A DNA stretch of 64,000 nt from Oscillospiraceae bacterium (GCA_902790375.1 CADARY010000003.1:30227-94226); one strand, 5' to 3'. Numbered from the stretch's first letter, positions 35,454 through 44,614 are shown. Notes: generated by a model from the sequence alone, not told the origin. A program made the numbers and translations.

Positions 35454-36805
35454 TTTTTCAAGCCCCCCTGTTCTTTACGAAATAAGGCTATGCTGATCAT
35501 GAGTGTCAGCGACTGAGCCGCAAGCCAGCTGAACCAGACGCCCTGTACGCCAAACAGCGCTGTCAGCGTGAGCAGAGCTGCAATCAGCAGCACCGAGCTG
35601 CTCAGCAGCGAGATCGCAAGGCCCCTGCCGGCCTTTTCCTGGGCCTGGAAATAATACATGATGATGCTGTTCAGGCCCGTCAGCGGGATGGACAGCGCAT
35701 AGATGCGGATGCCGGTCAGCGCGAGGGACAGCAGTTCCCCTTCACGGATGGAGAACAGGGCGGCAATCGGTCCGGCAAGGACAATGTACGCAAGCGCCAG
35801 CGCCGTGGTACCGATGAGCTCCAGCATAACGGCACGGCGGAATACGCATTGTATTCTGTCTTTCAGCCCCGCTCCGGACGCTGCCGCAAGGATGGGCTGC
35901 GCACTCTGGCCGATGCCGTCATAAACTGCCATGGCCGTCATGGAAAGCTGCGTGATCACCGCGTATACGGCCACATAGTTTTCATTGCCGACCCGAATGA
36001 TCACATTGTTGAACACATTGGTCGATACCGTCATGCCAAGCTGGGAAGCGGCCAGCGGCAGACCCGTTCGCCACATCCGAAGCCCCCTGCCCTTCAGGCA
36101 GTTTTTCACAAGCTTCAGGGTATTTCTTTTGCTGAAAAAATGCGTAAGATTCACCGCTATCCCCACGGTGTAGGCAAGGCATGTGGCCAGCGCCGCTCCC
36201 TTGGGGCCCCATCCCAGCGGGCCGACAAAGAGGATGTCCAGCACAAGGTTGGTAAAGGCACAGACAGAGGTCGCGGCCAGAACCCTGTTCGGATCGTCGT
36301 CAATGCGCACGAAGAACACAAGCTGCACATATATGATCAGCGGAATCATGAAGAAAAACAGCACGCGGGCATACTCCACGGTCGGCTCCATGATCGCATC
36401 ATTTGCTCCCAGCAGGCGCACCACCGGCCCGGTGAACAGCAAGCCTGCCAGCATCAGCACGCCGCCGCAGACGAGCATGTGAATCGTGGAGGCAGAGAAC
36501 CAGCGGAGCGCCTCCTCCCGGTCCCCTTCACCCAGAGAATGGGCGTACAGCGTAGCTGCGCCGGAGGAAATGAGCATGGCCAGCGTATTGACCAGCATGT
36601 ATACCGGCATGCACAGCTCCACCACCGCCAGCATGGACGGCCCAAGGAAGTAGCTGAGTATGACGACATCAATGAGCGACGCCACCGTGGCGGTCAGAAG
36701 CGAACCGATGGCCGACGGCAGCAGGCGGCGAAAAAGCTTTCCGACAGGGTCGATGACATAGTTGATTTCTCTGTTTTCTGTCCTGGCGTCCCCCAAGGCA
36801 TCCAT
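35450..36805 (-). CDS. MATE-family exporter
   Basis: This 451-aa protein has about 12 membrane helices and the MATE pattern (LPSAIGSLLTATVASLIDVV near the start, then repeated LGPSMLAVVELCMPVYMLVN-type segments in the N half). It likely exports the NRPS product or protects the cell from it by Na+- or H+-driven efflux. It is the first gene of the operon; its stop overlaps the NRPS start (ATGA). ATG 36805 stands directly after AAGGAG with no spacing, so TTG 36796, nine bases from that site, is an alternative start. Confidence 0.9.
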   Translation of the reverse strand: MDALGDARTENREINYVIDPVGKLFRRLLPSAIGSLLTATVASLIDVVILSYFLGPSMLAVVELCMPVYMLVNTLAMLISSGAATLYAHSLGEGDREEALRWFSASTIHMLVCGGVLMLAGLLFTGPVVRLLGANDAIMEPTVEYARVLFFFMIPLIIYVQLVFFVRIDDDPNRVLAATSVCAFTNLVLDILFVGPLGWGPKGAALATCLAYTVGIAVNLTHFFSKRNTLKLVKNCLKGRGLRMWRTGLPLAASQLGMTVSTNVFNNVIIRVGNENYVAVYAVITQLSMTAMAVYDGIGQSAQPILAAASGAGLKDRIQCVFRRAVMLELIGTTALALAYIVLAGPIAALFSIREGELLSLALTGIRIYALSIPLTGLNSIIMYYFQAQEKAGRGLAISLLSSSVLLIAALLTLTALFGVQGVWFSWLAAQSLTLMISIALFRKEQGGLKK

Positions 36806-36840
36806 CTCCTTCTATTTGATTTCATATTATTATTTTCTAA

Positions 36841-36869
36841 ATTATATATCGTTTAGAAACATTTGACAA
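36841..36869 (-). promoter_or_regulatory. Promoter of the MATE-NRPS-switch operon
   Basis: On the minus strand TTGTCA (36869-36864) and TATAAT (36846-36841) are spaced by 17 bp, 35 bp before the MATE start. Confidence 0.78.
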
Positions 36870-36939
36870 GTTAATCTGTGCGGTAGTTTTATGGCGGCGG
36901 GGACCTGGCAAAACGCGGCAGCATTTGCGCGGATTGTGC

Positions 36940-36968
36940 TTGAAATGCCCGGCATAATCATGTATACT
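36940..36968 (+). promoter_or_regulatory. Divergent promoter of the sensor-channel operon
   Basis: TTGAAA (36940-36945) and TATACT (36963-36968) are spaced by 17 bp. It lies about 70 bp from the opposite promoter, so shared regulation is possible. Confidence 0.68.
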
Positions 36969-37020
36969 GTCTCCAATTGATTCCCAGGGCGACCATTTTT
37001 TGACAAGGATAAAGACAAAT

Positions 37021-39912
37021 ATGAAGAGGAAAAATGCTGCCGCGACCCCCGAAGCACAGGAATCCGGTAAAATGACCAGGCGGGAAAAAGCTTTCTCCAG
37101 ATTCTTTGCGATCCTGCTGATCCTGACCCTCGTTCTCACCATGGGCTTTTTCACCTATAAGCAGTATGTGATCGAACGGGATTCCGCTTACGCGTCTCTG
37201 CGCAACTCCATGTACTCGCTGCGAAGCCTCATCACCTTTGAGGGCAGTCTGGGCGATGCCTTTGTAAAGCTCAGGGACATGGAAACCGTCATGTACGCGG
37301 AGCTGACGCAGCCGTTTTTCGACTATCTCGGGGTATCCGTGGAGACACTCGAAGCCTGCAAATACAACTGGGAGGCCGACGATCTCTACTACTTCCCCGA
37401 CGAGGGCGATGTCATCACCACAGAAAAGGCCGAGCCGTTTTCCCTGAACAAGAGCCAGACGCGCATGCTCAAAACGCTCGGAATGCTGTCTGATGGCGAG
37501 TTGGTCTATAATGCAACCCGTCTGAAGGATGGATGGTTGTTCATCAAGTGGACAGAATACCCCAACATTTACAGCGTGGACTTTCCGCGTATTGCGGATG
37601 CTGTTCCGAGCGCTCTGTACATTGTTGAGAACACCACGGGCGAGGTCATGATCTCGTCCTCCGGGACTCCGTACAATTTTCTGGATGAAAGCCGGATCAC
37701 CTATGACGAGGAGCTCAACAGCAAGGCGACGGACGGCATCCAGGCGGGCTTTCTCCGGGGACGCGGTCTGCTCTCCGGCGTCTATTTTATGAAGAGCCGG
37801 CTGCTGGATCGCTATTCGGTATTCGTATATGTACCGTTCAGTACCGTTTTCAATGACACGCTGGATAAAACAACCCCGATCCATCTCCTGATCATTATCA
37901 TCTTTTCCTTTATCTGGTTTCGTTCGCGGAGCCTCCGGAAAAAAGTCCTGGCCATGCTGGAGCCGAAAGCGTGCCTGCGGCTCGGGAAGAAGCACTGTAT
38001 CCATCTTCCCATGATGCGGCAGATCCAGCCGCTGCTGCTGACGGGCATCCTGGCCGCCCTGCTGTTTACCTCCTATCTTCCCCTTCTGACGAACTATATC
38101 AACCATAATGTCAGGATGGAGAAAAAGCTCAGCGCCTTTGTCAAAGAGCTGGAGCTCAATGACGAGGAATGGGCGAAGATGGAGTCCTTGTACAAGCAGG
38201 TCCTCATGGGCCATATCTATATGATCGACATGTTTGCCGATTATATGGGGACAGACTTCACGCAGGAGGTCCTCATGGACCTTGCGCAGCGCATGAATCT
38301 GAGCAGCGTGACGATCTATGACGCCGACGGCGTCTCCACCATGTCGACGGACTTATACGTCGGGTATAAGATCAGTGAAAATCCGGAAGACGAGGAATAC
38401 ATTCTTTGGAATCTTCTCCGGCAGGCGGACACCGCCATGATGGGAGAATTACCGGACATGAGCGGATTCTACGCGGCGTCGCGCCGCATGTTCCATAAAC
38501 CCGGCCTGATTTACGTCACCTTGCCGGACGACAGCCTGGTTGCCATGAAAGAGCAGGCGGACATCAATACCGCGCTTCTCAGGATCAACACCGAAACCTA
38601 TGCGAAAATGCATACCTATACCTCGACGCCCGAGACACTTCTCTGGGCCACCGAGACCTCCCAGGCTACGCGGCCCATCGCGAACACCCTGCCTCAAACC
38701 GTGCTGATGAACCGCTACTGCGGCTTGCAGACCATCAGCGGTTATTCCTACTACCTGAACACCATGACGGATGACAATCACATCCTCATCAGTGCCGAAC
38801 AGCCTGAGGTTTTCACGGAGCCCATCAAGAACGACCTTCGTGTAATCATTCCGGAAATCCTTTTCTGCACGTTTCTGATTTTCTGTGCCACGTGCATCTA
38901 TCCGTACGATGGCACACCGGCAGAAAAGGAGACTGCGAAAGCGCCCTCCCGGTTCTCCCTGATCCGGGCGTTCTCGCGGGATAAGGAGCTCCCGTCCCCC
39001 GAAGAGCAGGAGCTTCGCCTGGAGGTAAGAAAGCACAGCTCGGATCTGGTGTGGTCTCTGTGTACGCTGCTGGTCGTCTTCTACTTCGGCGATGCGCTCT
39101 TCTCTCCGCACCCGATGGCGGATTATCTGTTCTCTCACCAGTGGCAGCGGGAGCCCAGCATTTTCTCGTTCACAACCATTCTTCTGAGCGTCCTGTTCCT
39201 GGCCATCAGCATGCGGATCCTGAAGTCGATTATGAAGACGCTGTCTTCCAAAATGGACTCACGCGCCGAAACCTTCAGCGATCTGGTTATCAGCATTTTC
39301 CAATTCCTTTTGACGGTTGTCGTCGTGATTTATTCGCTCCATGAGCTGGGCGTGAACACGAGTGTGATCCTTACATCCGCCGGTGTTGTTTCCCTGATCA
39401 TAGGCTATGGATCGCAGAGCATCGTCAGCGATCTTGTCAGCGGCGTCTTTCTGATTATGGAGGATCAGGTACGCATCGGAGAGTACATTGAAATCGACGG
39501 ATTTCTGGGAAAGGTAGAGCATATCGGCCTGCGCACAACACGGGCCAGCTATGATAACCGTTCAAAGGTCATCAGCAACTCCAACATGGTCGGCTTCTAC
39601 AATCTCAGCCGCGAAACCACACAGGCCAAATGGACGATCGGTCTGCCGCAGTATGTGGACGCGGAGAAGGCTAAGTCTCTGATTGTGGGCAGCGGCAGCC
39701 GCTTCCGGGAAGAGCTCGGCGACAAGCTGCTCCAGGGCCCCGTATGTCTTGGAATAAACAAGATCCGGTGGGGCCAGTATGAGCTGTTGTTTGCCTCGTT
39801 CTGCGATGTCAGAGATTGGGAAGTGGTTCGGCTCAAGTCCATATCGCTCAGCTATAAGATTCTCTCGGAAAACGACATCAAGCCGATCAGCGGAGATCAA
39901 CTTCCCCTGTAA
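37021..39912 (+). CDS. MscS-type channel with two extracytoplasmic sensor-like domains
   Basis: This 963-aa membrane protein has helix 1 (about 20-42), an outside domain of about 230 residues, helices near 282 and 342, a second outside domain of about 240 residues, a helix near 618, a polar cytoplasmic stretch, then several helices and a C-terminal MscS pore domain. The MscS part includes LTSAGVVSLIIGYGSQSIVS and FLIMEDQVRIGEYIEIDGF. The two outside domains resemble Cache-like sensors by layout. Such a sensor-gated channel is an unusual fusion. ATG 37021 is chosen over TTG 37000 because AAGGA stands about 12 bases before it. It is divergent from the MATE/NRPS operon. Confidence 0.8.
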   Translation: MKRKNAAATPEAQESGKMTRREKAFSRFFAILLILTLVLTMGFFTYKQYVIERDSAYASLRNSMYSLRSLITFEGSLGDAFVKLRDMETVMYAELTQPFFDYLGVSVETLEACKYNWEADDLYYFPDEGDVITTEKAEPFSLNKSQTRMLKTLGMLSDGELVYNATRLKDGWLFIKWTEYPNIYSVDFPRIADAVPSALYIVENTTGEVMISSSGTPYNFLDESRITYDEELNSKATDGIQAGFLRGRGLLSGVYFMKSRLLDRYSVFVYVPFSTVFNDTLDKTTPIHLLIIIIFSFIWFRSRSLRKKVLAMLEPKACLRLGKKHCIHLPMMRQIQPLLLTGILAALLFTSYLPLLTNYINHNVRMEKKLSAFVKELELNDEEWAKMESLYKQVLMGHIYMIDMFADYMGTDFTQEVLMDLAQRMNLSSVTIYDADGVSTMSTDLYVGYKISENPEDEEYILWNLLRQADTAMMGELPDMSGFYAASRRMFHKPGLIYVTLPDDSLVAMKEQADINTALLRINTETYAKMHTYTSTPETLLWATETSQATRPIANTLPQTVLMNRYCGLQTISGYSYYLNTMTDDNHILISAEQPEVFTEPIKNDLRVIIPEILFCTFLIFCATCIYPYDGTPAEKETAKAPSRFSLIRAFSRDKELPSPEEQELRLEVRKHSSDLVWSLCTLLVVFYFGDALFSPHPMADYLFSHQWQREPSIFSFTTILLSVLFLAISMRILKSIMKTLSSKMDSRAETFSDLVISIFQFLLTVVVVIYSLHELGVNTSVILTSAGVVSLIIGYGSQSIVSDLVSGVFLIMEDQVRIGEYIEIDGFLGKVEHIGLRTTRASYDNRSKVISNSNMVGFYNLSRETTQAKWTIGLPQYVDAEKAKSLIVGSGSRFREELGDKLLQGPVCLGINKIRWGQYELLFASFCDVRDWEVVRLKSISLSYKILSENDIKPISGDQLPL

Positions 39913-39966
39913 CGGCAGGCCTGCTCACACAACCTGAACGACGCACGAGAAAAGGATGAGATAAAA

Positions 39967-40962
39967 ATGAAAAAAAAGCTGAATGCCGGTTTCGGGGTGC
40001 TTTGCGTAGTCCTTATGATCGCGGCTCTGTGCTTTGGCGGGAACGCCTTTGCCGATGAAGAAGCCGCTCCCGCGGCGCAGACGGCGGTTGCTGACGCACC
40101 GCAGGCAGCTGACGAGGACGAGCGCATGCAGCTTCAGCTGGGCTCCTCCAGCTATGCCATCAGCGTGCCGCACTCCTACCGCAACGGCGAGGTCACCATT
40201 GAGGAGGTGCAGGCCAATCAGGTTGCCTATTTCTTCAGCCCCAACTCCAAAATGGATTTTGACATCTATCAGTTCTCCAGACCTCACCCGGAATTGACTT
40301 TCGAGGAATACGTGGAAAAGACCGCCGCTGACTTTAATGGCGGCAGTGTGCGCACGCGGAAAATCAACGGCATTGAAGTCGGAACCTATAAATCCCGGGA
40401 GGTTTACGACGGGATCGAGTACGATGTGATGGCGGCGCTGATGGAGGAGGGCAGCGAGTGTATCGAGATCGTGTTCTGGCTCGACGGTGAAAATGCCGAG
40501 CAGGAGGCGACAGCGATTCTCAAAACCCTGTCTGCGGTGGAAAGCTATGAGCTGCGGCTCGGCAGCTCGCCGTTCTTCCTGTCGGTTCCCGTCGGCTACA
40601 AGGCCGGGGAACTGACTGAGGAGGATATCGAGGAAAGCGCGGTCGGCTACTATTACAGCGATAGCAATCCGCTCGATTTCGATGTGTACCAGTGGGACAG
40701 AGAAGGCCACACGCTGGAGGAATACGCGATCGGGGAAGCCCGGCTTTACGAGGCCGAGCGTGTGGAATACCGCACGGTCAACGACATTCTCCTGGCGTCC
40801 TACGTTTCTTACGAGGAATATGAGGGTCAGATGTATTCGGTCGCCAACTACCTCTTTGAAAACGGCAGTGATTTGATGGAGATCTCGTTCTGGCTCGACG
40901 GTGAGATCGCCGTAAAGCAGGCCGACCGCATCCTGTCCACCCTGCATCGTGCGGCGGACTGA
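39967..40962 (+). CDS. Secreted protein with two copies of one unknown domain
   Basis: This 331-aa protein has a signal peptide (ending GGNAFADEE) and then two homologous units of about 135 residues. Each begins with a LGSS-x-Y/F-x-x-SVP segment (QLGSSSYAISVPHSYRNGE and RLGSSPFFLSVPVGYKAGE), contains a DFD-Y-Q block, and ends near FWLDGE. No family is recognised. It lies 54 bp after the channel gene with AAAAGGATGAG upstream, so it is likely co-transcribed. It could act outside the cell with the channel's sensor domains, but that is speculation. Confidence 0.72.
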   Translation: MKKKLNAGFGVLCVVLMIAALCFGGNAFADEEAAPAAQTAVADAPQAADEDERMQLQLGSSSYAISVPHSYRNGEVTIEEVQANQVAYFFSPNSKMDFDIYQFSRPHPELTFEEYVEKTAADFNGGSVRTRKINGIEVGTYKSREVYDGIEYDVMAALMEEGSECIEIVFWLDGENAEQEATAILKTLSAVESYELRLGSSPFFLSVPVGYKAGELTEEDIEESAVGYYYSDSNPLDFDVYQWDREGHTLEEYAIGEARLYEAERVEYRTVNDILLASYVSYEEYEGQMYSVANYLFENGSDLMEISFWLDGEIAVKQADRILSTLHRAAD

Positions 40963-41059
40963 GGAAGCGAGACGCGCTCCCCTGCTGTTCACAGCTTCCA
41001 AATTATTTTTTGAAACGCCGGGAAAGATTGTATAATAATCCAAAATCGTATCATACGGA

Positions 41060-41088
41060 TTGACAAAGCGCCGCTTCGACCGTATAAT
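41060..41088 (+). promoter_or_regulatory. Promoter of the riboswitch-AGCS operon
   Basis: TTGACA (41060-41065) and TATAAT (41083-41088) are spaced by 17 bp, a consensus sigma-A promoter about 15 bp before the riboswitch. Confidence 0.85.
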
Positions 41089-41105
41089 GCAGCCAACTTA
41101 ATCAG

Positions 41106-41275
41106 CAATAGAGGCGCGAAGCTTATCAGTACTTCTGTCCGAGACCGTGCGGTCGCCTGAGGGCAGGGAGAAAGGAATCTTCGCCGAAACCATGATTTCC
41201 CGCACAGAGATCATGAGTTGGGATGCAGTCGAACAGGCTGCAGACTCCTGCATCCAGGATGTAGAGGAGCTATTG
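41106..41275 (+). ncRNA. Lysine riboswitch (L box)
   Basis: The leader matches the lysine aptamer. P1 is CAATAG (41106-41111) with CTATTG (41270-41275), flanked by the typical AGAGGCGCGAAG and AGAGGAG internal-loop strands. P2 is GGCG-C-GAAG with CTTCGCC, followed by GAA. A CATGAT/ATCATG arm is followed by AGTTGGG. A last arm is GGATGCAG/CTGCATCC. It should sense lysine and control the downstream transporter by termination or translation. Support comes from both conserved bases and pairing. Confidence 0.84.
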
Positions 41276-41292
41276 ACTCAAAGGGTGTTTTG

Positions 41293-41320
41293 AGGGCAGT
41301 GGTTCCGACCACTGCCCTTT
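41293..41320 (+). terminator. First hairpin of the riboswitch expression platform
   Basis: AGGGCAGTGGT and ACCACTGCCCT form an 11-bp stem with a TCCG loop and three T. The T tract is weak. Confidence 0.65.
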
Positions 41321-41337
41321 ACATCTGCCCGAAGGCG

Positions 41338-41383
41338 ACATCCCTCTCTTGTGCTGATAAATACAAGAGAGGGATGTGTTTTT
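41338..41383 (+). terminator. Second hairpin: terminator that also contains the ribosome binding site
   Basis: A 15-bp perfect stem ACATCCCTCTCTTGT / ACAAGAGAGGGATGT is followed by GTTTTT and then ATG 41384. The GAGAGGG ribosome binding site lies in the 3' arm, so the structure could block both transcription and translation. Confidence 0.75.
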
Positions 41384-42880
41384 ATGATCAATTTTCTCAA
41401 CTGGCTCGACGGCGTCCTGTGGGGTCTGCCCCTGATTGTCCTGATGGTTGTCACCGGACTGTACTTCACCATTCGCTCCGGCTTCTTCCAATTCCGCTAC
41501 TTTGGCCGCATCTGGCGGCACACGGTCGGTACCCTGTTTCACCGCAATCCGGACGCGGACAGCGGTGACCGCGAGGGCATGCTGACTCCGTTCCAGGCCA
41601 TCGCCACCGCCGTCGGCGGTACAGTCGGCTTCGGCAACATCGCAGGCGTGGCTACAGCCGTAGCTGCCGGCGGCCCCGGCGCCGTGTTCTGGATGTGGGC
41701 CACGGCAGCCCTCGGCATGATCCTCAAGCAGGTGGAGGTCACGCTCGGCCTCTACTACCGTCGGCACAAGGCAAACGGCGACACCTACGGCGGCCCCACC
41801 TACTACATGGAGCTGGGCCTCGGCGAGAAGCGGCACTGGGGCAGGCTGTGGCTGATCCCCGGCATCATCTTCGCCATCGGCATTTTCTCCACCTTCTTCG
41901 TGACCTCCTCCACCCTGACTGCCTCGCAGGTGGTGGCCGGCGCGCTGAACCTGACGGAGGTGCATCTGGGCAGCTTCACCGTTGACGGCATCATCCTGGT
42001 CGGCGTCGGCGTGACGGTGCTGGCCTACCTCATCACCAGCGGCGGCACCCGCGGCGTTGCCAATATCTTTTCCCGCCTTGTCCCGATCATGAGCGTCATC
42101 TACATCCTCATGGGCATCGTGATGATCCTGGTGAACATCACCCGCGTCCCCGCTGCCATCGGCTCCATCTTCTCCAATGCCTTCACCGGCACGGCAGCCA
42201 TCGGCGGCTTCGCCGGGTGCGCGGTGAGCCAGATGATCCGCATCGGCATGGCCCGCGCCGTGTACTCCAACGAGGCCGGCTGGGGCACCTCCCCCATGAT
42301 CCACTCCTCCGCCAAGACCATCCACCCGGTGGAGCAGGGTCTCTGGGGCTCCTTCGAGGTCTTCTTCGACACCTTTATCATTTGCTCCATCACCGCTTTG
42401 TCTGTCATCCTCAGCGGCGCCTGGACCGATGGCAGCACCGGCGGCACCCTGGCCCTGACCTCCTTTGCCCAGGGCTTCGGCCGCATCGGCGCCTACCTGC
42501 TGGCGATCGTCATGATCATCTTCACCGTGACCACCTCCGGCGGCTGGTTCACCTATTACCTTGCGATCCTTGAGCATCTCGGTCAGGACGACACCACCTG
42601 GAAGAAGGTCCTCATGAAGGTCTTCTACGCCTGCCGCGCGCTGCCCGGTCTGCTCTGGACCATTTACCTCGTCAAGACCAACAACCAGGGCTTCATCTGG
42701 ACCGTGGTGGACATCACCTCCGCCATCCCGACCTTTGTCAACGTGGCTGTCATCCTGATCCTCTCCGGCGACTACTTCCGCCTGCTGCGGGATTACAAGG
42801 CCCGTTACCTCGGCATCGGCAAGGTGGACGAGAGCATGGAGCTTTTCTATGAGGACGAGGTGGACGCAGCAGTATTATGA
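41384..42880 (+). CDS. AGCS-family sodium:amino-acid symporter
   Basis: This 498-aa membrane transporter has the alanine-or-glycine:cation symporter pattern: WGLPLIVLMVVTGLYFTIRS near the N-terminus, QAIATAVGGTVGFGNIAGVA (about 70-89), the SNEAGWGTSPMIHSSAKT block near residue 300, and about ten helices. Family members import Ala or Gly with Na+. Control by a lysine riboswitch suggests that lysine or a lysine-containing compound may be a substrate here. ATG 41384 is the first codon after the terminator-like hairpin. The next gene overlaps by four bases (ATGA). Confidence 0.9.
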   Translation: MINFLNWLDGVLWGLPLIVLMVVTGLYFTIRSGFFQFRYFGRIWRHTVGTLFHRNPDADSGDREGMLTPFQAIATAVGGTVGFGNIAGVATAVAAGGPGAVFWMWATAALGMILKQVEVTLGLYYRRHKANGDTYGGPTYYMELGLGEKRHWGRLWLIPGIIFAIGIFSTFFVTSSTLTASQVVAGALNLTEVHLGSFTVDGIILVGVGVTVLAYLITSGGTRGVANIFSRLVPIMSVIYILMGIVMILVNITRVPAAIGSIFSNAFTGTAAIGGFAGCAVSQMIRIGMARAVYSNEAGWGTSPMIHSSAKTIHPVEQGLWGSFEVFFDTFIICSITALSVILSGAWTDGSTGGTLALTSFAQGFGRIGAYLLAIVMIIFTVTTSGGWFTYYLAILEHLGQDDTTWKKVLMKVFYACRALPGLLWTIYLVKTNNQGFIWTVVDITSAIPTFVNVAVILILSGDYFRLLRDYKARYLGIGKVDESMELFYEDEVDAAVL

Positions 42881-44487
42881 GAAACATCTTCTATCATGGC
42901 CGGGTCTATACCGGCGCGCTGCCGATTTGCAGCGCCTTCGCCGTGGAAAACGGACGCTTTACCCTGGTCGGAGACGATGAGACCCTCCTCGCCTCCGCCC
43001 GGGAGGGCGACAGTCTTACCGATCTGCAGGGCCGCTTTGTCTGTGCGGGCTTCAATGACTCCCACATGCATCTTCTGAACTTCGGTCAGGCCCTGGCCGC
43101 GGCTCAGCTTGCCCCGCTCACCGGGAGCCTCGCGGGCATGCTCGATTATCTGCGCGGCTTTCTCGCCGCGCACCCGCCCCGGGAAGGGCAGTGGCTCACC
43201 GGCCGGGGCTGGAATCAGGACTACTTCACCGACGTGTCCCGCATGCCGGACCGCTGGGATCTGGACGCCGTCTCCGCGGACGTGCCCATCATGATCACCC
43301 GGGCCTGCGGACACTGCTGTGTGGTCAACAGCCGCGTGCTGGCACTCGCCGGCATAACGGCGGACACCCCCTCTCCCGAGGGCGGCAGCATCGGCATCAC
43401 GGACGGGCAGCCGGACGGCCGCCTCTACGATAACGCCATGGAGCTGCTGTACGGCGTACTGCCTCTGCCGGACAAGGAGGCGCTCAAGCAGATGATCCGC
43501 CTGGCCTGTGCGAGCCTGAACCGATACGGCATCACAAGCTCCCAGACCGACGACTACTGCGTCTTCCGCGCCATCCCCTTTGAGACCGTCAACGCGGCAT
43601 ATCGGGAGCTGGAGGAGAGCGGAGAGCTGACCGTGCGTGTGTATGAGCAAAGCAACTTCACCGAGCTTACGGAGCTGCAGCGCTTTGTGGAGGCCGGGAA
43701 CGTGACCGGCGCCGGCACGGAGCTTTTCCGCATCGGCCCTCTGAAGCTGCTGGGTGACGGCGCTCTCGGCAGCCGCACCGCTCATCTGAGCGCCCCCTAC
43801 CCCGGCGGCGACAGCTGCGGCTTCAATCTCTTCTCTGATGCGCACATGAACGCCATGGTCTCCTATGCCCACCGGAACGGCATGCAGGTCGCCATTCACG
43901 CCATCGGGGACGCCTGCCTCGATCAGGTCCTGAACGCGGTGGAGCTGGCCCTGCGGGAGACGCCGCGGGCCGACCACCGCCACGGCGTGGTTCACTGCCA
44001 GGTCACCCGGCCCGATCAGCTCCGGCGCATTGCGGAGCTCAACATGCATGTCTATGCCCAGTCCATCTTCCTCGATTACGACAATCACATTGTCCCAAAG
44101 CTGTTGTCTCCGGAGCTTGCCGCGAGCAGCTATAACTGGAAGACCCTGCTCCGGGCGGGCGTCTCCGTCTCCAACGGCTCCGACTGCCCGGTGGAGCTGC
44201 CGGATGTGATGGAGGGCATCGAGTGCGCCGTGACCCGCTGCTCGCTGGACGGCACCGGCCCCTATCTGCCGCAGGAGGCCTTTACCGTACAGGAAGCCCT
44301 CGACAGCTTTACGATCCGCAGCGCGGAGGCAAGCTTCGAGGAGACCGTCAAGGGCCGCATTGCAGAAGGGTATCTGGCTGACTTTGTGATCCTCGGGGCC
44401 GATCCCTTTGAGGCAGAGCCCGCACAAATCCACAGCATCCCCGTCCTCGCCACGTATCTCGGCGGTCGCTGCGTCTACAGCGTATAA
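42877..44487 (+). CDS. Amidohydrolase, YtcJ-like
   Basis: This 536-aa protein belongs to the Amidohydro_3 group of metal-dependent hydrolases. It shows FVCAGFNDSHMHL (HxH metal ligands, about 59-67), HAIGDACLD in the middle, and SNGSDCPVE near the end, which holds the usual catalytic Asp. These enzymes cleave C-N bonds of amides or N-acyl compounds; the substrate is unknown. It overlaps the AGCS gene by four bases and shares its lysine-riboswitch control, so it may process an imported N-acyl or amide derivative of an amino acid. Confidence 0.88.
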   Translation: MRNIFYHGRVYTGALPICSAFAVENGRFTLVGDDETLLASAREGDSLTDLQGRFVCAGFNDSHMHLLNFGQALAAAQLAPLTGSLAGMLDYLRGFLAAHPPREGQWLTGRGWNQDYFTDVSRMPDRWDLDAVSADVPIMITRACGHCCVVNSRVLALAGITADTPSPEGGSIGITDGQPDGRLYDNAMELLYGVLPLPDKEALKQMIRLACASLNRYGITSSQTDDYCVFRAIPFETVNAAYRELEESGELTVRVYEQSNFTELTELQRFVEAGNVTGAGTELFRIGPLKLLGDGALGSRTAHLSAPYPGGDSCGFNLFSDAHMNAMVSYAHRNGMQVAIHAIGDACLDQVLNAVELALRETPRADHRHGVVHCQVTRPDQLRRIAELNMHVYAQSIFLDYDNHIVPKLLSPELAASSYNWKTLLRAGVSVSNGSDCPVELPDVMEGIECAVTRCSLDGTGPYLPQEAFTVQEALDSFTIRSAEASFEETVKGRIAEGYLADFVILGADPFEAEPAQIHSIPVLATYLGGRCVYSV

Positions 44488-44576
44488 TACCGATAATGCG
44501 CCATTGCCTGTGAGCCGGTATGCTTGCAGGAAGCAAAGCGATTTCTGATCGTTTTGTGGAAGAACAGGTTCATTTG

Positions 44577-44606
44577 ACAGGGGCCGATCTTCGGATCGGC
44601 CCCTGT
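44577..44606. terminator. Bidirectional hairpin with TTCG loop
   Basis: ACAGGGGCCGATC pairs perfectly with GATCGGCCCCTGT (13 bp) around TTCG. It lies between the convergent amidohydrolase and CCA-transferase genes. Confidence 0.75.
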
Positions 44607-44614
44607 GATTTCTA

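Noticed and set aside
32868-35516. 882-codon plus-strand frame
   Set aside because: It is antisense to the first NRPS modules and has no domain or ribosome binding support.
42516-42535. TTCACCGTGA inside the AGCS gene as another parS-like site
   Set aside because: Only the inner ten bases match and no flanking symmetry is present; chance is sufficient.
41270-42577. 435-codon minus-strand frame over the AGCS gene
   Set aside because: The composition (D, G, H, E rich) is that of a shadow frame, and it would overlap the riboswitch hairpins.
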